In this document: positions 48,752-62,012 of the stretch, in pieces | How the letters are laid out: each line of letters opens with the position of its first letter | Numbering within the stretch: the stretch's first letter is position 1 | Origin: Bagarius yarrelli | Taxonomy: Eukaryota > Chordata > Actinopteri > Siluriformes > Sisoridae | Direction of reading: 5' to 3' | Assembly (NCBI GenBank): GCA_005784505.1 | Contig: VCAZ01000049.1 | Coordinates: 310,001-374,000 of the forward strand | DNA: 64,000 nucleotides | Position numbers and translations under genes: made by a program | The notes under the pieces: model-generated | Told to the model about the DNA's origin: nothing | Databases searched by the model: none | Seen by the model: the letters and a program-made list of their open reading frames with translations, nothing else

Positions 48752-48942
48752 GGGGAAAGTGGTGGCTCATGGTGAAGGTGTTGGATTACCAACATGAAGG
48801 TTGTTGGTTCGATTCCCAGCTTGACCAAGCCACCACCATTGGGCCCCTGAGCAAGGCCCTTAACCCCCAATTGCTCAGTTGTATAACAAGGAATATTGTA
48901 AGTCGCTCTGGATAAGGGCGTCTGCCAAATGCTGTAAATGTT
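48752..48942 (+). mobile_element. SINE-A copy, right arm of an inverted pair
   Basis: Complete copy: GGAAAGTGGTGGCTCATGGT, GGTTCGATTCCC, GGGCCCCTGAGCAAGGCCCT, tail GTCGCTCTGGATAAGGGCGT. The best preserved member of the family here. Confidence 0.92.
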
Positions 48943-48944
48943 TA

Positions 48945-49780
48945 CTGAACACTTTACTAGGAACACCTGCATTTCTTCATGCAATTATCCAATCAGCGAA
49001 CCAGTATGGTAAAAGTTTAATGAATGTAATTCTGGAAATACCAGGCAGCTTTAGTTAATGTTTTTAATAAACATTAGAATAGGACAATTGTGGTCTCAGA
49101 GTCTTTGACTGCAGGACGATTGTTGATGTTAATTAAGCTGATTTGAGTTTTTATATAACTGATGATGTCCTGGCATTTTCACACACAATATTCTCTGTGT
49201 TCTGAGTTCTCTGCGTGAATCTCTGTGAATGGAAATGTTTTTTGATTAGAGAGCGTAACAGAGAATGGAGAAAGGAACTCGCATCACCATTTTAAAGAAT
49301 TATTGATGTGATGTTAAGGGGCTACAACCAGAGAACACAATGTCAGGTTCCGTTTCAGACAAGAACAAAAAGGTGAGGCTGCCAAAACGGAGCTTCTGAA
49401 GATTTCAGGTTTTATGATCTCAGTTTCTGCTTACAGATGATTGGCACTAGCAGCATGAATCCAAGAACCCTATCTGTCTTGTGTCATCATCCTGGCTAAG
49501 GTGGTGTAATGATGTGGGGATTGTTTTCTTGGCACATTTTGGGTCTGTTAATACCAATCAGTCATTGCTTAAAAGTCTACGCCTAGAGCCATATCATCTC
49601 TTTATGGCTAATTTGCTCTGTCTTCTAATGGCATGATAATATGCCATGTCATAAAACAGGAGTAAGGTGTTATGAACATGATAATAAGATTTAGTGGCCT
49701 TCCCAGTCATTGGATTTAAATCCAGTGGAACACCATCGAGATGTGGTAGAATAGAAGATGCAGAAATGCAATTTTATGGA
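48945..49780 (+). mobile_element. Tc1-like DNA transposon remnant with transposase traces
   Basis: Starts AACACTTTACTAGGAACACC; inner blocks include a frame VMMWGLFSWHILG and, near 49705-49755, SLDLNPVEHHRDVVE, matching the Tc1 transposase DLNPIE motif that holds the third catalytic acid. Large deletions and many stops. Lies directly after a SINE. Confidence 0.75.
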
Positions 49781-49799
49781 CAAAAATCTAAAAAGAAAC

Positions 49800-51800
49800 T
49801 TAACATAGTGTGTCACAGAACATTAATGCTATTAAGAGCAAATGGAGGCCCTGCGCAGTATTTGTTCCCTATAAAGCACTTTTGTGAGTATCATTTCATC
49901 TACACTCATCTGGTGTGTTTTTGCACTAATACCCCAATGGGCCATGATATTTTACTACTATCCATACTTTACAACGTGTCATTTATGTGTGTCATGTACT
50001 GGAAGCACACAACGAACGCACGATGGGGCGTGTTCATGGCATACGTGTTCATTAGGCGAGATGAGCGCATGAGTCAAGACTCTAAATGTTCTCAGCTGTG
50101 CAGGAGGAAAAACTGTACCATGCTCGTTCAGCTCATGCTTCTCTCCTAGTTCATTTCTAACTGACAGTCCAAAATGATAAGAACTTATAACGCTACAATC
50201 GCATGCAAGAACATAAGGGAACATCAGTTTACATAAGCATCTGACAAGAAGTTAGAATAATATAAATAAAAATATATGCAAAGTTACTAATTTTTTAAAA
50301 CATTTTAGTGACATGGTATGATTGTGTGTCTTTGCCCCATGACAGCCACTCAGACTCGGCTGTTCAGGCTAAACTTCATTCCACCATCTGGGTGTTAGGA
50401 CAGAATGAGTACTTTCACAAAAAAATGGGATTATCCATAATTATGATGCTCTAACAAAAACACTGACGATTACACACTTGCAGATGGATGTAATGATGGT
50501 AATTATCCTGTTGGCTATTATTATTTTTGATTTATTAAAAAACTTCTTAACACTTCCAGGCAGGGGCACTGCTAATAATTTTGGGTCCTATAAAAGAATA
50601 ACCCCAGCACCACCACCACACCCAGTCTGTACTGTTACTACTTTGGGGGTTCCCAATGTGCATGGGCCCTTAGTGGCACCCCTGCCTCCAGGGCCCTGAG
50701 TTACTGTCTGTACATGTCTTTCACAAGTCCATATGAGATTCATCCTGGTTCCTTTAGTTTTCTTCCACCTTCCAAAAACAAGCAGTAGGTGGATTAAATA
50801 AGATAAATTATTGTGTAAATATATGTGATCAAAATGTATTCCTCCCACATGCCTGGGAAAGTCATCTGGTTCCACCAGTCATCTGGTTCCACCAGAAACT
50901 AACAGTAACTTTTTCTTTAATGATCAGTGTGATATAAAACTAATTCTTGATTTTATGTGTCTTTAACTACTAAGCCGCTAGTTCGGAAATATATTACAAA
51001 CTACGTGTACACTACATTTCGTACACTTCATCGGTCATTCGTTTGCATGTAGGTAAAAATAAAGTGCAGTCATGTTACTTTTGTGGTGCCTTCTCTGTGT
51101 TTTTTGTGATCTATGTTTACGTGATCTTAAGTCTTAAGCCTTGAGACCTGAATCTTGAAAAGTTATGTACTCTGTATTAGCACATGGCAAACACACACAT
51201 TTAGAACCATCGAAATTACACATGGATGAAAAGATCACCAAAAGATCAGCCGTATGAGCCTCTATGAGGTGTATCTGGATCCTGGATCTGGAAATGAATA
51301 ATCATCATCATCATCATAAAAAATCCTTTTGTAATTTAATTTTTTTCATTTGAGAGCAAATCTTATATATTACTGTAAAGATATTTAACACATAAAAAAT
51401 GTATACATTTATACATAAATAGATTTTCAAGAAAGCAGATTGGTTAAACTAAAATATTAACAGATAAATAGTAAAGAGTGTGGAAGCATAGTGCTGTATG
51501 ATAGACTGGTGTACCACTCAGGGTGTACTCCAATCTCACATACAAGAAAACTACAGCTCTGCAAATGCATTCAGAATGCAATTTAGTTTAACTGATGCCA
51601 GGAATAAGGAAATGCAGTACATTTTCAGATCAGCCTGGTCTTGGGTTCAATCTCAGCAGAGGGCAGCATTGCCCATAATAAACCAGGCAATCGTGCTAGA
51701 GCATAACGGCATGAACGCCTACTTTCTAGTATAAGATAATTCAATGTGTTCTAAACACATCATTCTGAAGATTACTTTGTTTTAAATAAAGTGCTAAATC
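49800..51800. other. Intergenic stretch
   Basis: No gene recognised. An open frame at 49694-50149 overlaps the Tc1 remnant and is not conserved-looking. Holds the repeat at 50560-50702 and a TCA run near 51301-51317. Confidence 0.4.
50560..50702. repeat. Dispersed repeat pair, copy 2
   Basis: CACTGCTAATAATTTTGGGT, TGTACTGTTACTACT and GTGGCACCCCTG match the order of blocks at 6258-6395. Confidence 0.45.
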
Positions 51801-51809
51801 TACAAATGG

Positions 51810-51912
51810 GGTTAAGGGCTTTGCTCGGGGGCCCAGCGGTGGGAACTTGGTGGTGCTGGGATCCCAGATATTCCAATTAGCAGTCCAACACCTTAACCAC
51901 TAAGATACCTTC
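51810..51912 (-). mobile_element. SINE-A head fragment
   Basis: GGGGTTAAGGGCTTTGCTCG through AGTCCAACACCTTAACCACT; tail missing. Confidence 0.75.
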
Positions 51913-51914
51913 CT

Positions 51915-54190
51915 TTTATTATTAAAAACAATTAAAATTATTATTGTTATTATCAAAAATGCTTAACATGTGATTATTTAATTTGCAATTATATTTGGTT
52001 ATTCTGTTCTACCTGCTAATTTTACCTGCTAAACACTGATGCTAAAAATTACAAAATATCTTTTTTTAACAGCGATGTTGTTGCTGTGACCTTTATGGGA
52101 CCACTTTACCACCACAGCAAAGGAAAATGGCTTCCAGGCTTTATAACTAAAAATCATTGGGCATGCTTAATCATGATTTCCACTTTAGACATGCGTTTTC
52201 AGGTCAAACTATTTTTTTATAGTGTATTGCGCAACAAAAGTGTTGAAAAACACCTTCATTGAGCCTCTATAAACCAATACGAGCATGCTGACGGCTTATC
52301 CACCAACAGACTATTGTTCTAATTGGCAAGACCACTTTAGAAATTAAAGAAGATCAAACACATAAATGCTATAATTAACCAACCAAGCTCAAATTTAGTA
52401 AATCGAGATGATGCTTTAACACCTTTCATTCTAATGACCGCTCCGCCAGTTTCTTAATTTATTTCTTAATTCTCACAATCTCAGTTCTTGTCTGACATTC
52501 TTGAAACATTGCCGAAGTGGTTTTGTACAAATTTTGGAGAGGGGTTAAAATCTTGGCCACTGCAGAGGTGTAAGACATGCATCAACAGTTAAATGGCATG
52601 TTTTTTCCTATCTAACCATCTGTGACAATTGTGTGAAGAACAAGCAAACTCTCCATAATGCCAGTATTGTTAGTCTAACAGTTTTTTTTCCCTGGACATT
52701 GTGGAAAGACATCCCCAACTTCACAGTGAACACATCTTGCTGTCTTATTTTGCATCGTCAGAAATATAAAACCTCACTGGTCCTATTGTCTTTCTAAACA
52801 AAATAATATGGCAGCTGTCCCAAGCCCCTGAGGCACAGGCACCTGCTTCTTATACAGTAGAATCTAAAGAGAAAAAGAAGCATGGATTGAGGTGGAAAAT
52901 AGAGGAGGGATGCTGCGGATGGACTGTCACACCAGTGTACAGTGGTTTTGCGTTGATCAAGCCGCTGCATGTTCCAAGCCCATTGACGAAGCCGTACTTT
53001 CCCCTTTTTCATTTTAATGCCGTATTCATTTGGAATGTTTAGGAACAGGACAGGCTGCTGAATGGACAGAGTAATTATGTTGTTCATTCACTGATCCACA
53101 TCAGCATAGGCCTTTGTGTCAACAGAAAGATCTCCTTTTTTTTCCATGTTGGATTCCTTCAGGTGCCAGTGAAGTGCATTTTTGACCTTTGTCCTTTTTT
53201 GTTCTTAATAATCTCCCTGGAATAAAAGGATGGGGAGTATCTTTAAATAAAATGTGTAAAGCTAATAAAAACCTATCTTAAGCTTTTGTCTCTTTTACTA
53301 CAGCATCTTACAAAAATAGACCGTGTCCATGCACCTGTTTGGTACAGTAAATAAATTAATGCTGTGGGGTGATTCTAGGAACAACCCTGTATCTCCTATT
53401 ACATGTATGTGCCTTAAAGCTAGTACCATCTACTGTCTGCCTCTCCTGTGCTTATTTCTAGACTTTGGCATTAAACATGTCTCTACATGTCAGTCTATAA
53501 ATCCTCCAAATGGGTTGCATCACCTGCTGTTCTGCCAGCAATGATTATATACCTGCCTCCCATTCAATTTTTTTCCTTTCATCCTTTTGCAGCGTGAACA
53601 TACTGGCCTAAATGTGAAAACTGCACTTTGGAATGTGTGGCTCTGTAGCCTGTAGGTCTGTTACCTGTTACAAACTCCAGGCGTTTGAATATTGTTTCTT
53701 TATAATGAATAGGTTTATGCACATCGGTGGATGCTCTGTGGTCAGAATTTCAACGTTTGCACCAAATGCACGGCAAACGACGCTTCAACCTACAGTTGAC
53801 CTTACAGACAAATACTTAAAAGTTAAACATCTCGCCATAAAGCTTTTAGATCCCAGTCATTCAATACTTATAGAGCTGTCAAGACCTCAAGCTGAAGGTC
53901 TTTTAATGAGAAGCAGATGCCACAATTATTTACGTTACAAAGGTGGGCTGAACAGAAGTCCCACAACACAGCCTAGCAGATCAAACAGACAGCAGGGCCA
54001 CGGAAAGGGAAATAATATAAAGGAGTTAAAAAAAACTGAGCTAACAAATGCCTGCACTTTCAATTAAGGCCAAACGATGAATAGTTACTGCTTATCATAA
54101 AATTTAAAATAAGTAGCAATGATATAAAGATATTTTAGCAAATAACAATAAATAAAATATTTAAATAAATGAATTACTTAACATAACATA
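51915..54190. other. Intergenic stretch, possible conserved noncoding element
   Basis: No gene recognised. 52790-53090 is GC-richer and free of repeats, as conserved noncoding elements often are; this needs alignment to decide. Confidence 0.3.
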
Positions 54191-54195
54191 AATAA

Positions 54196-54528
54196 GGGCA
54201 GCACACTGGCTTAGTGGTTAGCACTGTTGCCTTACAGGTAGAAGGCCCGGATTCGATTCCTGTGCAGAGGTCTTTCTGTGTGGAGTTTGCATGTTCTTCT
54301 TGTGCTGGCATGGGTTTACTCCAAGTACTCCGGTTTCCTCCCACAGTCTAAAATCATGTATGATTGGTGATTTTAAATTGCCCATAGGAGAGAGTGTTCC
54401 TGTGATGGACTGGCCACCTGTCCAGGGTGTACACCACATGTCTTTCGCCCTTTTAGAGACGGCTGGGATTGGCTCCAGCAGACCCAAATAAGGAAATAAG
54501 CGGGTATAGAAAATGAATGAACGAATGA
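54196..54528 (+). mobile_element. SINE-B, full-length copy
   Basis: tRNA-like head with A-box-like TGGCTTAGTGG and B-box-like GGATTCGATTCC, body TGTGTGGAGTTTGCATGTTC and CCGGTTTCCTCCCACAGTCT, 3' part CTGTCCAGGGTGTACACC and GCGGGTATAGAAAATGAATG. AACATAAA on both sides may be the target duplication. Confidence 0.85.
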
Positions 54529-56237
54529 ATAACATAAACGATACAGTATGGTCAGTATGGTACCCCACCAGCACACCCACATGTTGTAGCATAACATTAT
54601 GGCATTATAAAGCCTTGTTTGGAGTCTTCTACACAGAACCCTGAAATCAACTCTACGGAACATGTTAAAAACCTTAGATGTGTGTTAGTCACCCAGCATT
54701 AGTGCCTAAGCTCACTAATACTATTGTGGTTAAATTTGGGGGGAAAAATCTAAAAGCTGTGAGTCAAAATATAATGGAAAGCGTTTTCAGCAGTGTGAAG
54801 GTTATAATAGAGCTACAAGTTGTGACTAAATAAAAAAAATCGAAAATTTCATATCGGTCCAGTATTCCAGTACTTCTGTCCATATAGTGCAAATAATGTG
54901 GAAGCTGAGAAAAACATATAGGTAAAAACTTTTTTGTTTTTTCCACTAAAACTATTAAACACTTTACTAACCCTGTAAGAATATGAATTCAAAATGTCTT
55001 TATATTTAAAAACCTTTTGATGCTGATTCAATCCTTAAAGCAGGTTCCTGAGTGTGGAGAGAGGCATGTGTTTTTGTGTGTGTGTGTGTCAGTGTAGGTT
55101 TCCTCTGGGCTCTCTTTTTATTTTTTTATTTATTTAGCTTTAAAACGGCATAGTTAGTGGATTGACTACTTTGAATGTATGTGCAGGATGCACTGCGATG
55201 GAGGCACCTATGGATACTCAGTGTTTCCAGGGTCACGATTTCTGCCAATGTATCAAATGAAGAAGTATGAAACCATAAATAAGCGTCGTTCTAACATATA
55301 TACAGTATCAAATACATCATTTGGTGTCTGCTGACCGCCTGAATGAGTCTAACATTTGTTTTTTAATATAATTTGCCTACTTTTTCTCAATCAGGTGCTA
55401 GGCTTTTTAGAAAGAAAGAACCAGAGAGACACAATGCACACAACTTAGCTGAGCATCCCAACCAGCAGCATCTGTTTCCAATATGTAGCATAGCAGAAGG
55501 GTGGGTGCTTCATTTAGTGGCGAAAAAGTACAGCCTACTGTACCTTTAAATAGCCTGCGGCTTTGGGCTGGACGGATGTGCGGCTTATTGTTGTATCCCA
55601 GATTCCTTAAATCTAGACTACAGCTTTTTTTTCCTTTGAAGGCAACAAGTGTACAATTAAAGTGGAATGTGTACAATGCTCTACAGGACATTTGTGCATT
55701 GTGAAGAAAGCAGCTGAATAAGAGATTGGACTTTTTTGCTAAGTGTTTAGCATCGGTACATCTCAGGACGGTTCTGGTCAACCACATCACACTTTGTTCA
55801 CACCACAAGCTTTGAAAGTTCTGCTGTGATGAGAATTGCAAAAAAGCAGTAAAAACTAAACATATGATTGGTGTGAGCATCACAGGAAGCATCTTGTTGT
55901 ACTGGACTTATACCTAAAGGCGGCCCAGCTGAGAGAACATTACAGCATCTTACAAAAACAGTTTTCACTTACATCCCAGATGATGAAGAGTTTTGTTATT
56001 AGCAGTATTTAATTGATGTTCTTAAACTCTAAGGGTTTGTTTTACAATATATTTTTCATCATAATTTACATTTTATCATGTTATCTAAATGATTAGGTAA
56101 TAAATATTTCATCACGCGAAAACAAGGTCCAAGCTCATTTCTATGTGTTACACCCTTAAATTTAATGTTAAATATAATAAAAGTAAGATAATAAATGGAG
56201 AATAATCATCTAATCTAATTGTTTTACAATACAAAAA

Positions 56238-56500
56238 ATAGGGGTCTTCTGGAGTCTATCTCAGCCGTCTCTAAAAGGGTGAAGGGCAGGAGAGGTACAC
56301 CCTGGACAGGTCACCAGTCCATCACAGGGCCAGACACACAATCACACTCACTCCTCTGGGCCATTTAGAATCACCAGTCAACCTAACATACATGTTTTTG
56401 GACTGTTGGAGGAAACCAGAGTACCTGGAGACAGCTTCGGACAGAAAGACCCCTGCGCGGGAATCAAACCTGGGCCTTCTTGCTGTGGGGCAATTTAGCA
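56238..56500 (-). mobile_element. SINE-B copy
   Basis: ACACCCTGGACAGGTCACCA, CCATTTAGAATCACCAGTCA, GGAGGAAACCAGAGTACCTG and CGCGGGAATCAAACC, in reverse order. Confidence 0.8.
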
Positions 56501-56861
56501 AAATAAAATTCATACTATATAGATTTATTACACACAGATTGGTTGTTTTAATTATTTCTTGTGTTTATTTCTTTTTAATTTTGATACTGCTTTTGAAAAC
56601 CCAAATTTAGAATATCAGTCATGACCAATAAACAAAAAATTTAACACAGAAATGTTAGACTACTATAAATGATGAATATTTACAGCACTTAAAATTTGCT
56701 CAGGATTCCCACTGCATAAATTACTGCAGCAATGCAGTACACACTGTCAAATTTACAAATATGTCCCACGCTGCCCAAATTAAGGATCATAGTATCCCTG
56801 TCCTCACTTGGCCAATAAACTCGACTGACCTAAATCCCATAGAGAATTGATAGGGTATTGT

Positions 56862-57185
56862 CAAGTCAAGTCAAGTCAAGTCACCTTAATTTATATAGCG
56901 CTTTTAACAACAGGATTGTTTCAAAGCAGCTTCACAGAAATACATCAGAGACGACACTATTAAACATTCATTAGAACAGTCAATTTGATTGATATCCATA
57001 AATTTAGAGTCCCAGACTAAGCAAGCCAGAGGCGACAGCGGCAAGAAACCAAAACTCCATCAGTGACAAAATGGAGAGAAAAACCTTGGGAGAACCAGGC
57101 TCAGTTGGGGGGGGGGGGGGGGGGGGGGGGTTTGGTTACTTCTCTGACCAGATAAACCATTGTTTCTGTGGTCTTGCCCCGGTGG
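56862..57185. repeat. Teleost interspersed repeat with (GTCAA)n and poly(G)
   Basis: (GTCAA)n, then TTTATATAGCGCTTTTAACA, TTTCAAAGCAGCTTCACAGA, GCAAGCCAGAGGCGACAGCG and CCTTGGGAGAACCAGGCTCA, a sequence widespread in fish genomes; family unknown to me. A 24-base G run lies at 57107-57130. Confidence 0.65.
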
Positions 57186-57189
57186 CCGC

Positions 57190-58765
57190 TTAGAAGATAA
57201 GAGAAACTGTCTTCAAGTGATGGTGGCGATGGTGAGCTCGGAATAACAAAGAACAGACATATGTTAGCATAGATGCAATTCGAGTGGTGATAAACAAATA
57301 TACTGTGTGTTATTGGAGGTGGTCCCGGTTCCGGCTGACCTGACTATTGCAGCCTAATAATCCTTTAACGGATTTGAATAATAAAAATGTGTGTATTATG
57401 TGTTTATGTGTGTATATTGTAGGGTACAGTGGAGTACAAAAGAGTCAAACGCTGCTATTAGAGCAACCTGGTCTTCCATAACACCTCAGCTCTGCCACAG
57501 AATAATGATGCATCCATGCCATGATGCATACATGCTTTTCAGTAGTAGTAGTAGAACATTTTTGTGTTAACTTTTTTTTATTTTTCTATTTTTCTAATTT
57601 TCTGAGATATTGATTTTTGGCTTTAATCATTAAAATTAAAAGAAATAAACAGTTGAAATATTAGACTGTGTGTAATGAATCTATATAATACATGAGTTTC
57701 ACTTTATAAATTGAATTACTAAAATAAATCCAAATTCTCGATGATATTCTAGTTTATTAAAACAGAAAAAAATTGAAAGGTTAAAGTCAAGGAATTGTAG
57801 CATTTGCATATGAAAATACATAACTGAAACAAAATACTGTATAAATGTCAGGGGAATAAGGCGACTAAATTATTATTTTTTTCTGTAAAGGTTTGGCCAT
57901 CGCACATCTAACTGAAATACTCATAATAGTTTTTGTAGCAGCAGATACAAATATAAGCAAATAAACCTGCTGTTTAGCGTGCTGTGCTTAGCTAGTCATA
58001 ATGGAGTGTGATCACATCCTTTCCAAATTTGACCAATTTAATAGGATGATTAAATCAAGCGTCTGTGTGGAAAAAGCCCATGAAAAAGCCCATGTGTTGA
58101 AAGTAGTTTTATATAATGGTTGAATAATTATGTATTTATTTCCTTCCGTCTTTCCATCATAAAACATGGAGAAGATCAAGGCAAGGAAATGGCCCTTGTA
58201 ATGCACACACATGCTGCCACCACATCCTTTTGAACCAATAACCTTTCACCGTTCTTGAGCAGCATATGCTCGCAAAGTGGCTAAACATGTGACTGAACAG
58301 ATGTCAAAAAGACCTTTTCTAAGATGGAGAAGAGTTTTTTTAGAGGAAACCAAGACAAATGATTCCTCTGCTAATCAAAAAGTTGTCAAAACTCACCGAC
58401 GTATGCACATGCCAAGCGGCAGTAAAAATAAATCTTAGCAGCCAGCTTCATCTATGAAGTGTGCAAAGCTATGATGTAATGTAATACGTATTCTTATTTA
58501 GCATTATTTAACTTATGGATCTTAAATGTCCATTTTTGAACCAATTCAAACAAGAACCACAAATCTGTTTTACTAATCTATTCTGAATATAGAATATAGG
58601 GTTTACATAGGTATTTTCTAAAACAATGCAGTGTATATTATTTTAAATAGTGCTGAAATGCTACACTTTAATCTTAGGTACATTTCCAAGAAAAAACATT
58701 GCTTGTTTTTAATTGTAGATTTAAATAAATTGTTGTTTAAATGGTTTAAAAGGTTTCTTTTCCCT
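57190..58765. other. Intergenic stretch
   Basis: AT-rich; no gene, repeat or promoter recognised. Confidence 0.4.
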
Positions 58766-58771
58766 AATCCA

Positions 58772-58955
58772 TTACATTTACAGCATTTGGCAGACGCCTT
58801 TATTCAACGCGACTTACCTTTATATCTTTTATACAATTGCACAAGTGGGATTAAGTGCCTTGCTCAGTGGCCCAACAGAGGTACCTTGACAGTGCGGGGA
58901 ATCGAACCCTGATCTTCCATTTAGCAGCCCAACACCTTAACCACTGCCATACCAG
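58772..58955 (-). mobile_element. SINE-A copy
   Basis: TTTACAGCATTTGGCAGACG, GTGCCTTGCTCAGTGGCCCA, GGGGAATCGAACCCTGATCT and CCAACACCTTAACCACTGCC. Confidence 0.88.
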
Positions 58956-58989
58956 ACATAGTCTGAACCCTATGCAGTACATTAATCAT

Positions 58990-59328
58990 TTATTCATTCA
59001 TTTATTTATTTATCTTCTATACCCGCTTATTCCCTAATTCGGGGTCACAGGAATCTGCTGCAGCCTATCCCATCCGTCTTTGAAAGGGCGAAAGGCAGGA
59101 GAGGTACACCCTGGACAGGTCGCCAGTCCATCAAGGTTCCACACACACAATCACACTCACTCCTATGGGCCATTTAGAACCACTAATCAATCTAACATAC
59201 ATGGTTTTGCACTGTGGGAGGAAACCGGTGTAAAACCCACGGGGAGAACATGCAAACTCCACACAGAAAGGTCCAGGCCTTTTTGCTGCGAGGCAACAGT
59301 GCTAACCACTAAGCCACCATGCTGCCGC
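58990..59328 (-). mobile_element. SINE-B copy, full length
   Basis: Reverse-oriented: TTCATTTATTTATTTATCTT, ACCCGCTTATTCCCTAATTC, CACCCTGGACAGGTCGCCAG, AACATGCAAACTCCACACAG and GTGCTAACCACTAAGCCACC. Confidence 0.88.
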
Positions 59329-59329
59329 A

Positions 59330-62005
59330 CATTAATTAAATTAGCTCAATTTAGCATTCAGTCATTTCAATTGAACCCATGAACTGCACCTAATTGTCCT
59401 GTTGTGGTAAGTTAATTTTCTAACATGTTTCTAACTGGCTTTATTTTATGAATTTGGATTTTTTTTTCTTTACTAAAACTCTCCTATTAAAATAGCATCA
59501 ATGTAGCATTTAGACAGCATGTTAAAATGTATCGAACGGTTTTAGAAAGGAAATAATGGCATTGACTTAATTTCAGCATTACAAAATAATAAAGGGGTGA
59601 TTGCAAAAACATTATGTATGCTTCTACTTATGTATAATTTTTTTTAGTACCTCCACCCCTGGTTGTAATACACAACATTACTCCTGAACTCGATGAACTC
59701 ATGGTGAATAGGAAAGATAGCTAACATCCACAGCATTCCACTGGGAAGTTCAAGCCCAAGCCACAGAGATCGATGACACATACACTGACAGTAGCGGCTT
59801 ATGTCCACTGGCTAAGCCAATGTGGTGAAATGTAGATTGCTTGTCCAAACTTCTTGGCCAGCTTCAGCCATGCATTCCATCCTCACAACAACTACGGTTT
59901 TTAATCCATAGGAGTCGACCTGATGCAACTCGGTAAAACAAATGTATATATATCTAAAAATAATAATAATAATTGGCCACATTTGCTTTACTTCTAAATC
60001 CAATTGTAAAACTTTTAGCTCATAATAAATAACATATGTAGTATTCTATATTTAGATTTCATATTTTTTTTTAAATATTATACCATATGGAAGCAATATA
60101 CAATACATTATATACTAATAGCTTATTTCTGTTTATAGTCCAGGTGGATCTAAAGACGTTGATCCCAGGAACGTTACACTCCAGGTGGGAATAAATCCTG
60201 TTCGAAATGCTAGTTCTAACACGTATATTTTCACGTACACCTGGAGGCAATTAATCACTAATCCATTTGCTAATATTTTGGGGTGTTGAAACAAATCTGG
60301 AGAACCCCCCACACACAGTGAACAGAAACACTCTGACAGTAAACAAAAGGATCTTAGGACTGCGGAGCTGTGAGGCGGTAACGCTTCTCTGTGTACAATC
60401 ATGCCGCTCAATTATGTCAATGTTATTAAATTTAAATTTAATGAACCATAATTACATAGTAAATGTTAATATTACCTTTGTGTGAAGTATGAGAGTTTTC
60501 AGGCTTTACTTGTTTTTATTAGGCTTCACACATTTTAAATATTACATAAAAAAAGAAGAAATGTCCTATAGTACACGAAAAGCAAAATTTATGCAGTTTA
60601 GCGGTTTTTAATAAAATACTGTCTAGAGTACAAAAAACCCAGACACATGCTTCATTATCAGTCTGGAGATCTTGCTGAAGGTCAATAGATTGTTAGACAG
60701 CTTGTAGATTAAAGTGACAATTGTTTTTTTTTCATAAGCCGGTAGGAAGTGGTAGAACGATGGTTAAAGCGTCAGACTGCTAATTGGAAGATCGGGGTTC
60801 GGGGATGGGCCTCTGCTGTAGCTCTATTATTAAAATAAAACAGGCTGTTTGCTATTTACCCGCTTTAGCTGTACATTTTTTTAAAAAGTCACTTTTTTAT
60901 ACAATAAAATAAAAAAAGAGTCCATCAGTTTTACAGTAACTATGGTTTACATTGGAATAATTGATTTTCTCCAACTAAAGAACTGCTTTATCCTAAGAAC
61001 ACATTTCTACTTAATCCGATAAAAGGTTGCTCTCTGTCTAGGGGATGTGTTCATTCATATTATCACATGACAAAATATGTGTAATGTTACAGAATTACCA
61101 TATAAATGATTATAACTGTTCAACCCGTTCCAAAATCCCCGTATAAACGTGTAACTATGTTATTGTTGACATTAAAACTACCAACAGGAAGATGAGGTGA
61201 TAAATGTTGATGGTTTTCGGATGCGAGGTATCGCAGGGACTCTCCGAATTAGAAACACAGCAACTCTTTTATTACCAGACCCGCAAGCATAAAACATTCC
61301 TTTTGTGCACCACTGACTATGTTCTAGTGGCCTGTCCTGATGTTATGGTATGAAAATTTGGTTTTCATCTATAAAGAATAATGTTTCACACACACTGCCA
61401 CACTGCTCTGACTGTGTTCCTCTAGAGCACTAAACTGAATTCAGTTAAGCCGAATTCCTCACGCTGCTGTTCTCCTGGTGTGTCTCAGTGGTGATCCCGA
61501 TTGCTATCTTCCTAATCCACCTCCTCGGCTGACCCTGCTTTAAGGGTGCAGACACTAGATGATTGTTTGTGTCATTGATGTAATGTCTGGAGTGCCTCCA
61601 CTCTGTAATTGAGTGAAGTACTATGTGACGGTGACAGACGTTAAGAGGACAGCATGTGTATTCCATTATCTTGTGACAGTAAGCTTCATTTACACAACTT
61701 TTTGGTGACCGTTGAGTCATTTGCAATTAAACACAACATAGTGCAAAAGTATATATGTAAATTACAGGGACAACCTAATACCAATATATGTACCTCTAAC
61801 TATTCAGTCCTATAATTATCTATTCTTGTGTTAGAACCCAAAGTGGGTGTGGCCAACACCAGAATGTTTTCTTTTTTTTTTGTTTTGTTTTAATAGTTTT
61901 TAAATAAGTTTTGGTCTATTTTCCAAACTATGAGACAATACAAAGTAGTTCCCGATTAACCACGGCAACCTTAAACAGTTAGTTAGTAGAGATGAATGAT
62001 ATACG
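59330..62005. other. Intergenic stretch, possible conserved noncoding element
   Basis: Contains a SINE-A head at 60740-60804. 61395-61740 is balanced in composition, repeat-free and without a coding signature, so it is a candidate conserved noncoding element. Confidence 0.3.
60740..60804 (+). mobile_element. SINE-A head fragment
   Basis: GGAAGTGGTAGAACGATGGT, AGACTGCTAATTGGAAGATC then GGGGTTCGGG; truncated at the B box. Confidence 0.7.
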
Positions 62006-62012
62006 CTGGTAA

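Noticed and set aside
47413..48942. tRNA-like A and B boxes that could suggest tRNA genes
   Set aside because: They belong to SINE heads: no acceptor-stem pairing or intact cloverleaf, and SINE bodies follow.
53633..54067. 144-residue plus-strand frame
   Set aside because: No domain, no splice or promoter context; consistent with chance in intergenic DNA.
55407..55892. 161-residue minus-strand frame
   Set aside because: Low-complexity hydrophobic and cysteine-rich translation without a recognisable family; opposite strand also open.
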